From DATADW01 sp963733905 (lineage in GTDB: Bacteria; Actinomycetota; Acidimicrobiia; Spongiisociales; DATADW01): a DNA stretch of 64,000 nt. The notes beneath the pieces are model-generated. The model had not been told where the DNA came from. It searched no databases and worked only from the letters and a program-made list of their open reading frames with translations. The stretch lies in NCBI GenBank assembly GCA_963733905.1, contig CAVTEU010000020.1, positions 47,893 to 111,892 of the forward strand. Reading direction: 5' to 3'. The translations under genes were made by a program, and so were the position numbers. This document shows, piece after piece, positions 10,081 through 20,515 of this stretch (position 1 is the first letter of the stretch; each line of letters starts with the position of its first letter).

Positions 10081-10346
10081 ATGGCCAACATCAAGTCACA
10101 GATCAAGCGCAATCGGCAGAACGAGAAGCGCCAACTGCGCAACAAGTCGATCCGTTCCGAGTTGAAGACCAGACAGAAGAACGCAGCTTCAAGCCGCCGC
10201 TTCGGGCGACGCCGAGCAGGCCGCCGAGGCGCTCCGTCTCGCTCAGCAGAAGATGGACACCGCAGTCGCCAAGGGCGTGCTCCACAAGAACACCGCCGCC
10301 CGCCGCAAGTCCCGCCTCTCCCGCCAGGTCAAGGCTCCTCGAGTAG
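10081..10346 (+). CDS. rpsT: 30S ribosomal protein S20, two apparent single-base insertions
   Basis: Begins MANIKSQIKRNRQNEKRQL at the ATG at 10081, as S20 does. Near 10188 an extra base shifts the frame; removing it restores QAAASGDAEQAAEALRLAQQ and then KGVLHKNTAARRKSRLSRQV. Near 10335 a second extra base hides the natural end; removing it gives Ala-Leu-Glu-stop at 10344-10346. The corrected protein has about 87 residues, the usual S20 size. S20 is a primary 16S rRNA-binding protein. The gene diverges from lepA, a common arrangement. This gene is the clearest sign that frameshifts here are errors. Confidence 0.9.
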
Positions 10347-10369
10347 CCCGGCGGCATTCGCCGCCGGGC
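10346..10369 (+). terminator. Strong hairpin after rpsT
   Basis: A perfect 10-base-pair stem (gcccggcggc / gccgccgggc) with an ATTC loop begins on the last base of the rpsT stop codon. No T tract follows, so it may stabilise the 3' end or act as a weak or factor-dependent terminator. Confidence 0.6.
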
Positions 10370-10539
10370 AGTCCAAGATCGAGCGGCCTTCGGCCGCGCT
10401 CACTCGTGCTGGTCGGGCCGTCACGCCGCCCCGACCAGGCCGAGCGGGGCCGGCGGGAGCCTCTGCCCCCTCGGGCACCCCCCTCCAGAAAGCACGCCAC
10501 AGCGGTTCGTTCCCCCATCAGAGGTGAACCGGATTGGCT

Positions 10540-10567
10540 GCCGTCTGCCGTCTGCCGTCTTCCGTCT
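10540..10567. repeat. Heptamer repeat, four units (GCCGTCT)x3 + TCCGTCT
   Basis: Same family as at 6949-6976, here in inverse orientation. It overlaps the last bases of the holA stop codon and separates holA from the convergent rpsT. Confidence 0.88.
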
Positions 10568-11565
10568 ACTTCCGATACCACCTGCTCAGCGCCACGGTGA
10601 GACGCTCCATGGTGATGCGGTGGATGTCCTCTGGCTCGGTCTTGAGGATGCGGTCGGCTCGATGGAGAGCTGAGAGGGCTTTCTGCAGGTCGGTGTCCGA
10701 GGTGGCGCGTCGCTCCCGCCAGGCCCGTGTCACCCGATAGTCGTCCGCGGTCGTCCCGAGCACCTCGGCGAGCGTCGCCTGGTCGGGAGCGGCTGCGGCC
10801 ACGGCACGGCGCCTGAGATCAGACTCGAGAAACCCGAGAAGCTGCAGCGGGTGACCATGTGTGAGGAAGTCGGCGAGCCTCCGCAAGCGCGTCACCGGTC
10901 TTCCCGGCGGCGACCGCATCCGAGTAGTGCCACATGGGCTCGTCCGGCCGGTTGCGGAAACGGTCGAGCACCTCCTGGCGGGTTATCCGGTTCCCCGAGG
11001 AGACCAGTTGGTCGAGCGCCTGGCCGAGCGCGGCCACGTCCGAGCCGAATCGCTGGACCAGCGCGGCCACCGCCGGTCCCTCGATCTCGACCCCCCTCTC
11101 GGAGGCGGCCCGCTGGAGCCAGCCGGCGGCGTCCCGCTCGCGCATCTTCTTGACGGTGATCGACTGCCCGGTCGAGCGCACGACCTTGGCCACCGCAGCC
11201 GGGACCGCCCCCGCCGACAGCACCACGGCGACGACCGAGCCCTCGGGATCGAGCGCTCCAAGCAAATCGGCGATGGTGGTCGCCTCCCCGGCGAGGAGGT
11301 TCTGGGCGTCGACCACCTCCACCCCAGAGGCGTTCCCAAAGAGCGAGGTCGACTGGAGGGCCGGGATGAGAGGCTCGAGCTCGTGACGGAGCGATGCCCC
11401 TCGATGCTCCCCTCACTCCCCCCTCTTCCCGGGACATCGACGCGCACCACGTCCTCGGGGGCCACCGAGTGCTCGCCGAAGAAGGCCGTGGCCAGCTCGA
11501 GCATCTCCTGACGCTCCCCGGCGCCGGCGTCTGCCGGGTCCTTTGACGTGAAGCAGCCGGCTCAA
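10566..11565 (-). CDS. holA: DNA polymerase III subunit delta (HolA), frameshifted
   Basis: Clamp-loader subunit. From a TTG at 11565 (overlapping the folP stop as TTGA) the protein reads SRLLHVKGP, then in another frame MLELATAFFGEHSVAPEDVV. After a further shift comes VVDAQNLLAGEATTIADLL, KKMRERDAAGWLQRAASERG, FGSDVAALGQALDQL and RPDEPMWHYSDAV, and finally RRLADFLTHGHPLQLLGFLE to the stop at 10566. The order matches the delta fold (AAA+-like domains plus helical collar domain). At least three indels are needed. The delta subunit is essential, which argues for sequencing errors. holA lies immediately downstream of folP, with comEC and comEA further upstream. Confidence 0.8.
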
Positions 11566-12397
11566 CGCATCCTCCTCCCGAACAGCTCCACGAGCGTCAC
11601 CGCATCGGCGACATCGTGGACTCGGATCATGTCGGCGCCGTGCTCGAGGGACAGAGTCACGTACCCAAGGGTGGCCGCCAGCGTCTGCTTGCGGGGAATC
11701 GGGACCAAGCACTGGCCGCCCCAGCCGGCGCAACTCAGCAAGCCGGCGGATCACGTCGAGCTGGAGCCTGGTGTATGCGGCGTAGTCGCCCGGGTAGTTG
11801 ATGGCGATCCCAGGGTCGAGCAGCACATTGGTCACGCCGGCCCGCTCGAGGTCTTCGAGAAGACGAGCCAATTCGCCGAATATCCGACCGGGGACGTCGC
11901 CGCTGGTGTCGAGCGGTCTCACCCGGTGCGGGTCGGTCCCGTCGATCCGCATCGCGACCCCGGCCACCCCCGTCTCGGCGAGCAACTCGACCATGGCGGG
12001 GTCGCGCAGGCCCCCGTGTCGTTGACCAGCCACGCACCCTCGGCGATGGCACGTCTCGCCACCTCGGGTTTCCACGTATCGACCGAGACGGGCAACCCGA
12101 CGGCGAGGACCTCGTGCAAAGCCGGTGCCAGCCGGGACCATTCCTCTTCGGGTGTCAGCGTCGCCTCCTCGTAGTGCGACGACTGCGCTCCCAGGTCGAT
12201 CAGGTCGGCGCCGGCTGCGGCATGGCTCTCGGCAAGCCTGTCCGGCCTCGGCGGGGGTGGCGGCGACCGTCTGGCGGTTGCGCGACTCGGGCGAGACATT
12301 TACCACCCCCATCACCGCCGTGGTGGTCCCGTCGAACTCGAGATGTGGTGTCGCCAACGAGGAGCGTGACCCGTGCCTGCGCGTCGAGTTCGGCCAC
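11562..12397 (-). CDS. folP: Dihydropteroate synthase-like protein (divergent), frameshifted
   Basis: Pterin-binding TIM-barrel protein. Fragments in order: a GTG start with AELDAQARVTLLVGDT, then FDGTTTAVMGVVNVSPESRN, AAGADLIDLGAQSSHYEEAT, VSVDTWKPEVARRAIAEGAW, LVNDTG, RDPAMVELLAETGVAGVAMR, LLDPGIAINYPGDYAAYTRL and a C-terminal IRVHDVADAVTLVELFGRRM. The second half of the canonical NxTPDSFSDGG motif is replaced by NVSPESRN, so it belongs to a divergent branch and may not be a true folate enzyme. At least three indels are present. It lies between comEC and holA, an unusual location for a folate gene. Confidence 0.7.
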
Positions 12398-12436
12398 GAT
12401 CGTGGAGTGTCGCAGGTCGTCGATGTCAGGTCACGG

Positions 12437-14600
12437 TCAGGGCGGGCGGACCACGATGTCGCCGTCCAGGTCGGTTCGGAGCCACGCGGGCGCCCGATGC
12501 CTCGAGGGCGGCAACGACCTCTGGGGACGGGATGACCGAAGTCGTTGGGGCCGACGCTGATCACCGCCAAGCTGGCACCGGTGTCAACGAGCCACTCGAT
12601 ATCCGAGGTGGCGGCTCCATGGTGGGCCACCTTGAGCACATCGGCCCGTATCGGTCCCAGCTCCTGCTGGGCGGTCTCCTCGACGTCGCCCGACGAGCAG
12701 CAGATCGAGCTCACCGAGCCGAGCGCACGACCACCAGCGAGTGGTCGTTGGGCGAGGCGTAGCGGCGCAGCGGGCCGAGCACCTCGAGGTCGACCCCACC
12801 AACATCGACCTCTTGCCCCAGCGCTGGGAACCGCCACCTCCAGGCCTCGCTCGGCTGCCACATCCAGCAAGCGAAGTCGAAGGTCGCCCCGCCATCGGGG
12901 AAACCGGGGTGCCACAGCTCGCCGACCGGAATGCGATCCACCACCGCCACCAGACCGGCGACGTGGTCCTCGTGGGGGTGCGAGAGGACCACCAGATCAA
13001 TCCGCCTTATGCCGTGCTCGGCGAGACCGGCCCAGGACGGCACCGGCGTCGGGGCCACCGTCGACCAGCACGACACCGCCATCGTCGCCGAGGAGGATGA
13101 TGGCGTCGCCCTGGCCGACGTCGAGGAACACCGCGGCAGGGGGATCCGGGCCTGACGCTGGCAACCCGATCGCCACCGCCAGCGCTGTCGCCGCGGCCAA
13201 CGCCACCAAGCGGTCGCCAAGCTGCGACGGATGGCGAACAGCCCGAGAAAGCCGGCGACCGACTACCCCGGCCACATCGAGTTGGGGCATGACCCGCGGC
13301 CGCGTGCGCCACCGCGAGAACCGCGTCGTGCTGCCGCCATCGCCAGTTGGAGGAGCGGCTCGATCCCGGTGAAGACACCGGCGCCCCCTGTCACCGTGGC
13401 CACGGCGACGAGGGGCGCCGCGATCAGGTTGGTCACCGGGCTGGCCAACGGAACCTGGCCAACCGCACCGAGCAGGATCGGTGTCACCGCCAGTTGGGCG
13501 GCGACGGTGACCCCCAGGGCGGCGCCGACCCAACGGGGCCGGATACCGGAGAACATGCCGGAGCCGACAAGGATCCCCAACGTCGCCGCCACCGATAGCT
13601 GAAAGCCGAGTTCGGTTGCCAGACCTGGTGAGACGAGAAGCGCACCGCAAACAGCCATGCCCAGAGCCGTCCACCCACTGATGGCCAGACCCGGCTGCCC
13701 GCCCCACCAGCATCACCGCCGCCATCCCCGTGGCGCGCAGCACCGAAGGCTCCCAACGGGTGACCGTGACGAAGAGCGCCAACCCGACCAGCCCGGCGAC
13801 CACCCGGGTGCGCCGGCCGAGCGAAAGAGGGGCGGCGACCACCCACCACAGCGCCAGGAACAGGGCGACGTTGCTCCCCGAGACCGCTACGAAGTGCGAC
13901 AGCCCTGCCCCGCGGAGCGCTTCGATGTCCGCATCGGCCATCCGGCTGGTATCCCCGATCAGGAACCCGGAGAGAAGCGCGGCGCTCGGCTCGTCGATGG
14001 TCGCCGAGCCTGCCCGAAACCCTCCCCCGGACCGAGTTCCCGGCGCGCACCAGCGGGTTCTCCGCTGCGGCCAAACGCTCCACCTGCTGCGCCCGGACTC
14101 GGGCTGCATAAGGATGACCTCGAGCCGTACCCGGGCTGTCGAACAGCTCGCCGACGATCAGGGCCGTCTCCCCAACGGCCAGCGGCGGCAGTTGGTCGGC
14201 ATCGACCAGCAGCGGCGGCGCTTGCCACGGCTCCCAGTGGTCCTCCGACCAACGCCGCTCAGGCGATGCCACCAGCCAGTCGCCGTGGAGCCCGGTGACC
14301 GGGTCGGTCGAGGCTGTGGCCACCAACCTCACCGGCCCCGGCTCGACGACCGATCCGAGTACCTCCTCTACCGAACGGTGTTGGGCCCAGCCGGCAGCGG
14401 CGCCGAGGACGAGCGCCCCCGCCAGCACCACGGTTGACAGCTTCGCCGCGCAGAATCGCCGCCACGGCGCCGACCGTCGCAGTCGCCGCCACCCCTCGCA
14501 CACCGCCGGCCAACCCGGCGACCACTCCGGCCCAGGTGAGGGCCGCAGCCCCCAGTACCCAGCGGGCGGCCGGGTCGGGCAGAGCGATACGACGGGAGGG
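12437..14600 (-). CDS. comEC: DNA uptake protein ComEC, heavily frameshifted
   Basis: Inner-membrane DNA translocation channel with a C-terminal metallo-beta-lactamase-like domain. N-terminal hydrophobic segments (WVLGAAALTWAGVVAGLAGG; VVLAGALVLGAAAGW) precede a DUF4131-like domain. The Competence domain follows with ALRGAGLSHFVAVSGSNVAL, and then the lactamase domain with VVLSHPHEDHVAGLVAVVD (HxHxDH). The C-terminus has LKVAHHGAATSDIEWL and ISVGPNDFGHP, then LRTDLDGDIVVRPP before the stop at 12437. These pieces occupy all three frames, so at least five indels exist. The exact start is unclear, near the comEA stop. The comEA-comEC pairing supports natural-competence machinery. Confidence 0.82.
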
Positions 14601-14601
14601 T

Positions 14602-15217
14602 TCAGGGGACGATGGCGGCGTCACGGAGCGTGGCCAACCGCCCCTCTCCGATCCCGGGCACGTCGAGCAGGTCCTCGAGCGACCCGAACGGCCCGTTCGC
14701 ATCACGGTGGGCGACGATCCTCTCGGCGAGCACCGGGCCGACACCGGGCAGTTCCTCGAGTTGTGCCACATCGGCCTGGTTGAGGTCGATCGGGGTCCCG
14801 TCGAGCGCGCCGAGTCCGCCACCGGCGGCTGGCTGCGGGGCGGGGCGACCCGCCCGGGGAACGATCACCTGCTGACCGTCGGACACCGGCGCTGCCAGGT
14901 TGAGCAGTTCGAGGTCGGCGGACCGCAACGCGCCACCTGCCGCCGCCAGGGCGTCGGCGACCCGGCTGTCAGCCGGGAGCGCGACCAAGCCGGGACGAGC
15001 CACGGGACCTGAGACATGTACAACCAACTGATCGCCGGTCTCGGCTCGAGGCTCCTCGAGGGGACTGCCGGGCGGCTCGGTGGCAGCCGTCACCTCCCCG
15101 GCCGCAGCGCTCTCCTCCGGCTAGCGGAGGTGGCCGGCCCCACCACCAGATGCCCGCTGCGGCCGCAGCCGCCACGGTGCTCGCAACGACCAACCTCCAG
15201 CGCGCCACGGCCTCCAC
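14602..15217 (-). CDS. comEA: ComEA family competence protein, one frameshift
   Basis: Membrane-anchored periplasmic double-stranded-DNA receptor for transformation. An N-terminal anchor (RWRLVVASTVAAAAAAGIWW) starts at 15217. An indel near 15110 leads into the main frame: an SLBB-like domain (VVHVSGPVARPGLVALPADS, ADALAAAGGALRSAD) and two helix-hairpin-helix motifs (IDLNQADVAQLEELPGVGPV and LEDLLDVPGIGEGRLATLRD). The domain order, anchor-SLBB-HhH2, is the usual ComEA one. comEC follows directly. Confidence 0.88.
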
Positions 15218-15300
15218 CTCTCAGTCGCCGGGCCCGCACCAACCGCCGGTTGATTGGTACCACCCGGCACCGACAGATTGAAGGGTGTTCGCTTGCGCCT

Positions 15301-15321
15301 GCCGTCCGCCGTCTGCCGTCT
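15301..15321. repeat. Heptamer repeat, three clear units
   Basis: GCCGTCC-GCCGTCT-GCCGTCT, with a weak fourth unit on the left. It lies 12 bases before the PPK2 start codon, in the divergent region between comEA and the kinase gene. Confidence 0.8.
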
Positions 15322-15333
15322 AGCTTCAGACCC

Positions 15334-16135
15334 ATGGACACCTACCGCGTCGACCAGGGCACAAAGTCATCCTCGACGACCGGATGGCCGACGACACCGG
15401 GAGCGTTCAGCTCCAAGTCGGAAGCCAAGAAGGAGACCGATCTGCTCAACGACCGGCTCCAGGATCTCCAGGAACTGCTCTGGGCAGAGCACCGGCACCG
15501 GTTGTTGCTCGTCCTCCAGGGGATGGACGCGTCTGGCAAGGACAGCGCAGTCCGCCATGTCTTCTCCGGGGTCAACCCGGCTGGGGTGAAGGTGGTCTCG
15601 TTCAAGGCGCCCACCACGGAGGAACTGGCCCACGACTACCTCTGGCGGATCCACCGCCACATGCCGGGCAATGGCGAGATCGCCATCTTCAACCGCAGCC
15701 ACTACGAGGACGTGGGAGTGGTCAGGGTCAAGCAACTGGTCCCCGAATCGGTGTGGCGGCAGGCGCTACGAGCACATCAACGCATTCGAGAAGATGCTCG
15801 CCGAGGAGGGCACCACCATCCTCAAGTTCTTCCTCCACATCTCGAAGGACGAACAGCGCAAGCAACTCCAGGAGCGGGTCGACGACCCGACAAAGCGCTG
15901 GAAGTTCAACCCGGGCGACTTGGCGGAACGTGCCCGCTGGGACGACTACATGACGGCTTACGGCGAGGCCATCAGCACCACCAGCACGCCGTGGGCACCG
16001 TGGTACGTGGTGCCAACCAACCACCGCTGGTACCGGGACTACGTGCTCTCGACGATCATCGTGGAAACGCTCGACGGGTTCGGAATGTCCTACCCGGAGC
16101 CAGTGGAGGACCTCGAGGGGGTCGTCGTCGAGTGA
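15334..16135 (+). CDS. Polyphosphate kinase 2 (PPK2) family protein, frameshifted
   Basis: Transfers phosphate between polyphosphate and nucleotides. Walker-A-like LLVLQGMDASGKDSAVRHVF, then VVSFKAPTTEELAHDYLWRI, IAIFNRSHYEDVGVVRVKQL, ISKDEQRKQLQERVDDPTKR, WKFNPGDLAERARWDDYMTA and the C-terminal PTNHRWYRDYVLSTIIVETL are all PPK2 blocks. The N-terminus starts MDTYRVDQGTK, but a missing base near 15366 is compensated near 15405, and another indel lies near 15765. The corrected length of about 266 residues is normal for single-domain PPK2. Whether it phosphorylates nucleoside mono- or diphosphates cannot be told. Confidence 0.88.
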
Positions 16136-16157
16136 CCCACCCGTTACCGTTGATTGG

Positions 16158-16545
16158 GTGATCTCACGGTCGCTCGCCCTCAGGCTGCGCGATGCCGGGT
16201 TGGAGTGGGCACCGCAGCCACACGACGTGTTCGCCATCCCCGACCGTGACCTCGACGATCGGCTGTTCGTCGTCGCCGACCTCTCCACCGAGATCACAGA
16301 GATCGCCGGGCTCCGCACCATCACCTTCAACGGGGTGGTCGAGTGGTCGCTCGACTGGATACTCAGTGAGGATGTGGTGTGGATGCCTTCCGAAGCCCAG
16401 TTGCGCGAGCAGGTCGGCGGCCAACCTGGTGGCACTGGAGCGGACGGCCGATGGTTACCGGTGCACCGTCGAGATTGGCAGCCAGTTGAGGCGGTTCGAT
16501 GCCGCCGATGCGGCTGATGCCTACGCCGGGGCCTGTTGGCCCTGA
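16158..16545 (+). CDS. Small conserved hypothetical protein, one frameshift
   Basis: Begins MISRSLALRLRDAGLEWAPQ and continues FVVADLSTEITEIAGLRTIT, FNGVVEWSLDWILSEDVVWM, PSEAQLREQ. After an indel near 16420 it ends LAANLVALERTADGYRCTVE and FDAADAADAYAGACW. It resembles a small actinobacterial family of about 125 residues often mislabelled as pilus assembly CpaE; no CpaE domain is visible. It follows the PPK2 gene by 22 bases and may be co-transcribed. Function unknown. Confidence 0.65.
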
Positions 16546-16575
16546 TCGAGCGGAATTGATCGAAGCCTGACCTGG

Positions 16576-17006
16576 TCAGTGCCACTCGCCGAGCCGGCGC
16601 GCCTCGTCCTCCTGCGGTATCGACAGGTAGGACTCTTGGTGCGACAGGCCACGGAACCTGCCCGCGGCATAAGCACCGAGATAGCGGCGGAGGAACCCGA
16701 CCCGCCCCATCCGGCGCCACTGCCGGATGTGGACCAACTCGTGGATGAGCAGACCTGGTGGCAGCCGGCCCGGGAGCCAGCAGGTCGGGGCGCACCCAGA
16801 CCACGCCGGCCATCGCCATCGCCGCCGTTGACCGCCCCCAAACGGCGCGCACCGCTGGCCGGCGCCGGCCTCACCGCGACCTCGTACGGCTCCACACCGG
16901 GCAGCCGCCTCCGCACCTCGGCGACGTCGACACCGGCGGCGCGCAGTAGCGAGCCCGCAGTTCGGGTCCTCGCCCTGTCGCCCGGCCGGTCCTGTTTGAA
17001 CGCCAT
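16576..17006 (-). CDS. Small zincin-like protein with HELVH motif, frameshifted
   Basis: Fragments read MAFKQDRPGDRARTRTAGSL and VEPYEVAVRPAPAS, then in another frame AVWGRSTAAMAMAGVVWVRP. A third frame gives LLIHELVHIRQWRRMGRVGF, LRRYLGAYAAGRFRG, HQESYLSIPQEDEARRLGEW and a stop at 16576. HELVHIRQW contains an HExxH zinc-binding motif, as in DUF4157-like small metallopeptidases. At least two indels are required. It lies 30 bases downstream of leuS on the same strand. Peptidase activity is inferred from the motif alone. Confidence 0.6.
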
Positions 17007-17036
17007 CTCAACGGCCCCAGTCTTGTCGGTCCCGCC

Positions 17037-19483
17037 TCAGTCCACCACGAAGTTGATCAGGTTCGGCGGCCGGACCACCACCGAGCGCTCGGTTGCCGCT
17101 ATCGAGCCACCGCGCACACCTGCGGGCGATTCGCGGGCGAGACGCTCGACCTCTGCCGACGAAACGGATGGGGGCACCTCGATGCGATGCCGGACCTTTC
17201 CGTTTACCTGGACGACCAGGGTGACCGATGTCTCCGCAGCCAGAGCCTCGTCCCATGATGGCCACGACTCGAGCGCCAGCATGGTGTCATGGCCGCGTCG
17301 CTCCCATAGCTCGTGCGAGACGTGCGGCGCCATCGGCGCCAGCATCCGTGATCAGACATGTCGAATACCGCATCGAAGATCTCCCGCGCCAGACCCGTCC
17401 TCGGAGCGCAGCCTGGCGCCGATGGAGTTGGACAGCTCCATCAGCGCACGCCACCGCCGTGTTGAACGAGAAGCGGTCGATGTCCTCGGTCACCTTGCGC
17501 ACGGTGCGGTGCGTCTCGGCCAGCAACTCCCGGTCGGCGTCGTTCGGCGCCCGATCCACCAACTGCCCGACTTCCCCGGCACGCCATCCTCCAGACCCGG
17601 TCGAGGAACCGGCTGGTCCCGTCGATGCCCGACTCGTTCCATTCGGCGTCGTCGGTCGGCGGGCCGATGAAGTACTCGTAGAGCCGGATGGCGTCGGCCC
17701 CGTACCGCCGGTAGAAGGCGTCGGGGGCGACCACGTTGCCCTTGGACTTCGACATCGCCCGCCCGCCCAGCGTCGAGCATCCCCTGGGTGAACAGGCGGG
17801 CGAACGGCTCCTCGACCGTCACCAGCCCGTCGTCGTGGAGGACCTTGGTGATGAACCGTGGCGTAGAGCAGGTGGAGCACGGCGTGCTCCACCCCCCCGA
17901 TGTACTGGTCCACCGGCATCCAGTAGGCAGCCCGATCGGGCGAGAAGATCGTCTCGGTGTTGGCGGGGTCGGTGTAGCGGAGGAAGTACCAGGACGAGTC
18001 GACGAAGGTGTCCATCGTGTCGGTCTCCCGCCGCGCGGGCCCGCCGCACCTGGGACAGTCGACCTCGACGAAGCTCGGCACCGCCGCCAGCGGGGACTGC
18101 CCCTTTGGGGTGTAGTCCTCGACATCGGGGAGGACGACCGGTAGGTCCTCGTCGGGGACGGGGACCAGCCCGCAGGTCGGGCAGGTGATGATCGGTATCG
18201 GGCAGCCCCAATAGCGCTGCCGGCTGATCAGCCAGTCGCGCAGCCGGTACTGCACCGTGGCGTAGCCCAATCCTGCGATCCTCGAACCAGGCGATGATCC
18301 GCTTCTTGGCATCCGCCATCCACAGCCCGTCGAGGAACTCGGAGTTGATCGCCGGCCCGTCACCCAGGTAGGCCTGGCCCTCCCAGTCGTCGGGCGGCTG
18401 GACGGTGCGGATGATCTCCAACCCGTGATCCTCGGCGAATTCCCAGTCGCGCTGGTCCTGGCCGGGGACCGCCATGATCGCCCCGGTCCCGTAGGTCATC
18501 AGCACGTAGTCGGCGACGAAGATCGGCACCTCGCGGCCGTTGACGGGGTTGATGGCATGGCGCCCGATGAAGACTCCGGTCTTGCCCCCTTCGGCCAACC
18601 GCTCGATCTCGGTCGCCTTGCGCGCCGCTGCGGCGTACCGCTCGACCTCCTCCTCGTACTCGGTCCCGGCAATCAACTGGTCGACCAGAGGGTGCTCGGG
18701 AGCGAGCACGGCGAAGGTCATCCCGAACACCGTGTCGGGCCTGGTGGTGAAGACCTCGAAGCTGCGCTCGGTCCCGGCCACCTCCATGGTGAAGGTCAGC
18801 CCCTCGGAGCGGCCGATCCAGTTCTCCTGCATGGTGCGGACCCGGTCGGGCCACTCGTCCAGTTGGTCGAGGTCGGCCAGCAGCCGATCGGCATAATCGG
18901 TGATGCGGAAGAACCACTGCTCGAGATCGCGCTTCTCCACCTCGTGACCGCACCGCTCGCACCGTCCGTCGACGACCTGTTCGTTGGCCAGAACGGTCTG
19001 GTCGTTTGGGCACCAGTTGACCGGTGACATCTTCTTGTAGGCGAGGCCCCGCTCGAACAGCCGCAGGAACAGCCACTGGTCCCAGCGGTAGTACTCCGGG
19101 GTGTGGCTGGCCAGCTCGCGGTCCCAGTCGTAGACGGCACCGAGACGGCGCAGTTGCACCTTCATCCGGGCGATCTGCTCCTCGGTGAAGACGCGGGGAT
19201 GGATGCCGGTCTGGATGGCGGCGTTCTCGGCGGGCAGACCGAAGGAGTCCCACCCCATCGGCGCCAGCACGTTGAACCCCTGCATCCGGCGATACCGGGT
19301 GAGCAGGTCGAGGTACCCGTAGTTGCGCAGGTGCCCCATGTGCAGGTCGCCCGACGGGTACGGGTACATCTGCACGTTGTAGAACTTGGCCCGATCCGGG
19401 TCCTCGGTGACGTAGAACGTCCGCTCCGACTCCCAGCGGTCCTGCCACTTCTTCTCGATGGCGGTGACGTCGTACGCCGGCAC
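17037..19483 (-). CDS. leuS: Leucine-tRNA ligase, multiply frameshifted
   Basis: Class I aminoacyl-tRNA synthetase. From a GTG at 19483 the first 400 residues are uninterrupted: MYPYPSGDLHMGHLRNYGYL (HIGH motif as HMGH), ETAWLP-type core, and the editing domain with FEVFTTRPDTVFGMTFAVLA. Indels near 18280, 17850, 17770, 17570 and 17350 then break the frame. The pieces keep family order: RDWLISRQRYWGCPIPIITC, TMDTFVDSSWYFLRYTDPAN, YIGGVEHAVLHLLYA, MSKSKGNVVAPDAFYRRYGA (KMSKS), RFSFNTAVA, MLAPMAPHVSHELWERRGHD and a C-terminal domain ending PNLINFVVD. It is expected to be essential, so the breaks are probably errors. Confidence 0.93.
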
Positions 19484-19486
19484 CTA

Positions 19487-19539
19487 CTGCGCTCCTGGCC
19501 TCGGAGCCGGACAGGGTAATGCAGGTCAGTGGAGCGCAG
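19487..19539 (-). promoter_or_regulatory. leuS leader hairpin enclosing the ribosome-binding site
   Basis: In the leuS mRNA, CTGCGCTCC pairs perfectly with GGAGCGCAG (9 bp) across a 35-base loop. The 3' arm contains the only Shine-Dalgarno-like GGAG and ends 3 bases before the GTG start. Folding would hide the ribosome-binding site, so this could be a translational attenuator. No known riboswitch or T-box consensus was recognised. Confidence 0.45.
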
Positions 19540-19569
19540 ACGAGAATTCAGCCTGACGGACGCGACCTC

Positions 19570-19597
19570 AGACGGCGGACGGCAGACGGCGGACGGC
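19570..19597. repeat. Heptamer repeat, four units (AGACGGC/GGACGGC)
   Basis: AGACGGC-GGACGGC-AGACGGC-GGACGGC in the 260-base space between tam and leuS. A GCTCGCTTCGCTCGC motif lies about 100 bases to the right (19694-19708). The rest of this gap shows only G/C-rich inverted stretches and no gene. Confidence 0.88.
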
Positions 19598-19742
19598 AGT
19601 TCCCCCTCGGCTCGAGCCGCTCGGTGAGTGGCTCCCCTCCCCGGTGAGGAGGGGGCTGCGGGGAGGGATTGGCGCCGCCCGCCTCACCCCGCCGCTCGCT
19701 TCGCTCGCCTCCCCCCACCGAGGGAGGCAACCGGTGAGCCAC

Positions 19743-20515
19743 CTAGAACTTCGTTGCCACCAGGAACAACCGGCGGAAGGGGTACAGGGTCGTTCCATCG
19801 GGTCGTCTGGGGTGGACCCGGCGCAGGTTCTCACCTACTTCGGCGAGGAACTCGTCGTGCTGGTCGAGTGGGAGGGCATCGAGGAGCGGGACGAGGAGCG
19901 TCCCCCGCAGCCAGTTGAGCACCGGGTCGTCCCCTTCGAGCACGTGGAAGTACTCGGTCTCCCAGAGGTCGATCGAATCGACCAGCGGCCCGACCAGATC
20001 GAGGTAGACAGCCGGCTCGGCCACGGGGTCCTGGCGCATGACACCCTCGAGCGAGCGCCGACCAGCGCGGCGAGGCCGCTACCTCGCCCACCGCCAAGTG
20101 CGAGGGCGAGTGGTAGTTGCGCGGCATCTGCACCGCCAGCACGCCGCCGGGCGACGACCCAGGAGAGGATCCGGGGGAAGAGCCGCTCGTGGTCGTCGAG
20201 CCATTGCAGGGTGGCGTTGCTGAACACCACATCCCCCGGGCGGTCCGGTTCCCACGTCGCCAGGTCGCCGAGGACGAAGGACGCGCCCGGCACCTGGCGG
20301 CGAGCCTCGGCGAGCATCGCTTCGGAACGGTCGACACCCACCACGCTCGGCCGCTCGGCCAGCGCTCGGTGAGGAGGGCCGTGCTGTTGCCCGGTCCACA
20401 CCCAAGGTCGTATACCAACTCGGGTTCCGACTGGCGGCACCCGATCGAGCAGGTCGATGGCGGGTCGGGTGCGGGGACCGCCGAAGCGGAGATAGCGGGT
20501 CGGGTCCCAAGGCAC
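19743..20515 (-). CDS. tam: Trans-aconitate 2-methyltransferase-like SAM methyltransferase, frameshifted
   Basis: Pieces match E. coli Tam in order: MPWDPTRYLRFGGPRTRPAI, ELVYDLGCGPGNSTALLTER (SAM motif I), VVGVDRSEAMLAEARRQVPG, FSNATLQWLDDHERLFPRIL, GVLAVQMPRNYHSPSHLAVG, and the C-terminal half DSIDLWETEYFHVLEGDDPV with LYPFRRLFLVATKF to the stop at 19743. Tam methylates trans-aconitate formed spontaneously from cis-aconitate. Indels near 20400, 20170 and 20050 split the frame. The next gene, for an RRM protein, is divergent. Confidence 0.82.

Noticed and set aside
10081..10346. Programmed frameshifting in rpsT
   Set aside because: Two separate shifts in one small ribosomal protein gene, no slippery site, and the same kind of break in dozens of neighbouring genes; sequence error is simpler.
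11413..12915. 500-codon minus-strand frame spanning comEC, folP and holA
   Set aside because: It strings together fragments of three genes through frameshifts; each part belongs to a different family.
16158..16545. Pilus assembly protein CpaE
   Set aside because: The protein is about 125 residues without a receiver or ParA-like ATPase domain; the name is a database habit.
19484..19742. T-box leader for leuS
   Set aside because: No AGGGUGGNACCGCG-type T-box core or specifier loop was found; only the simple hairpin remains.
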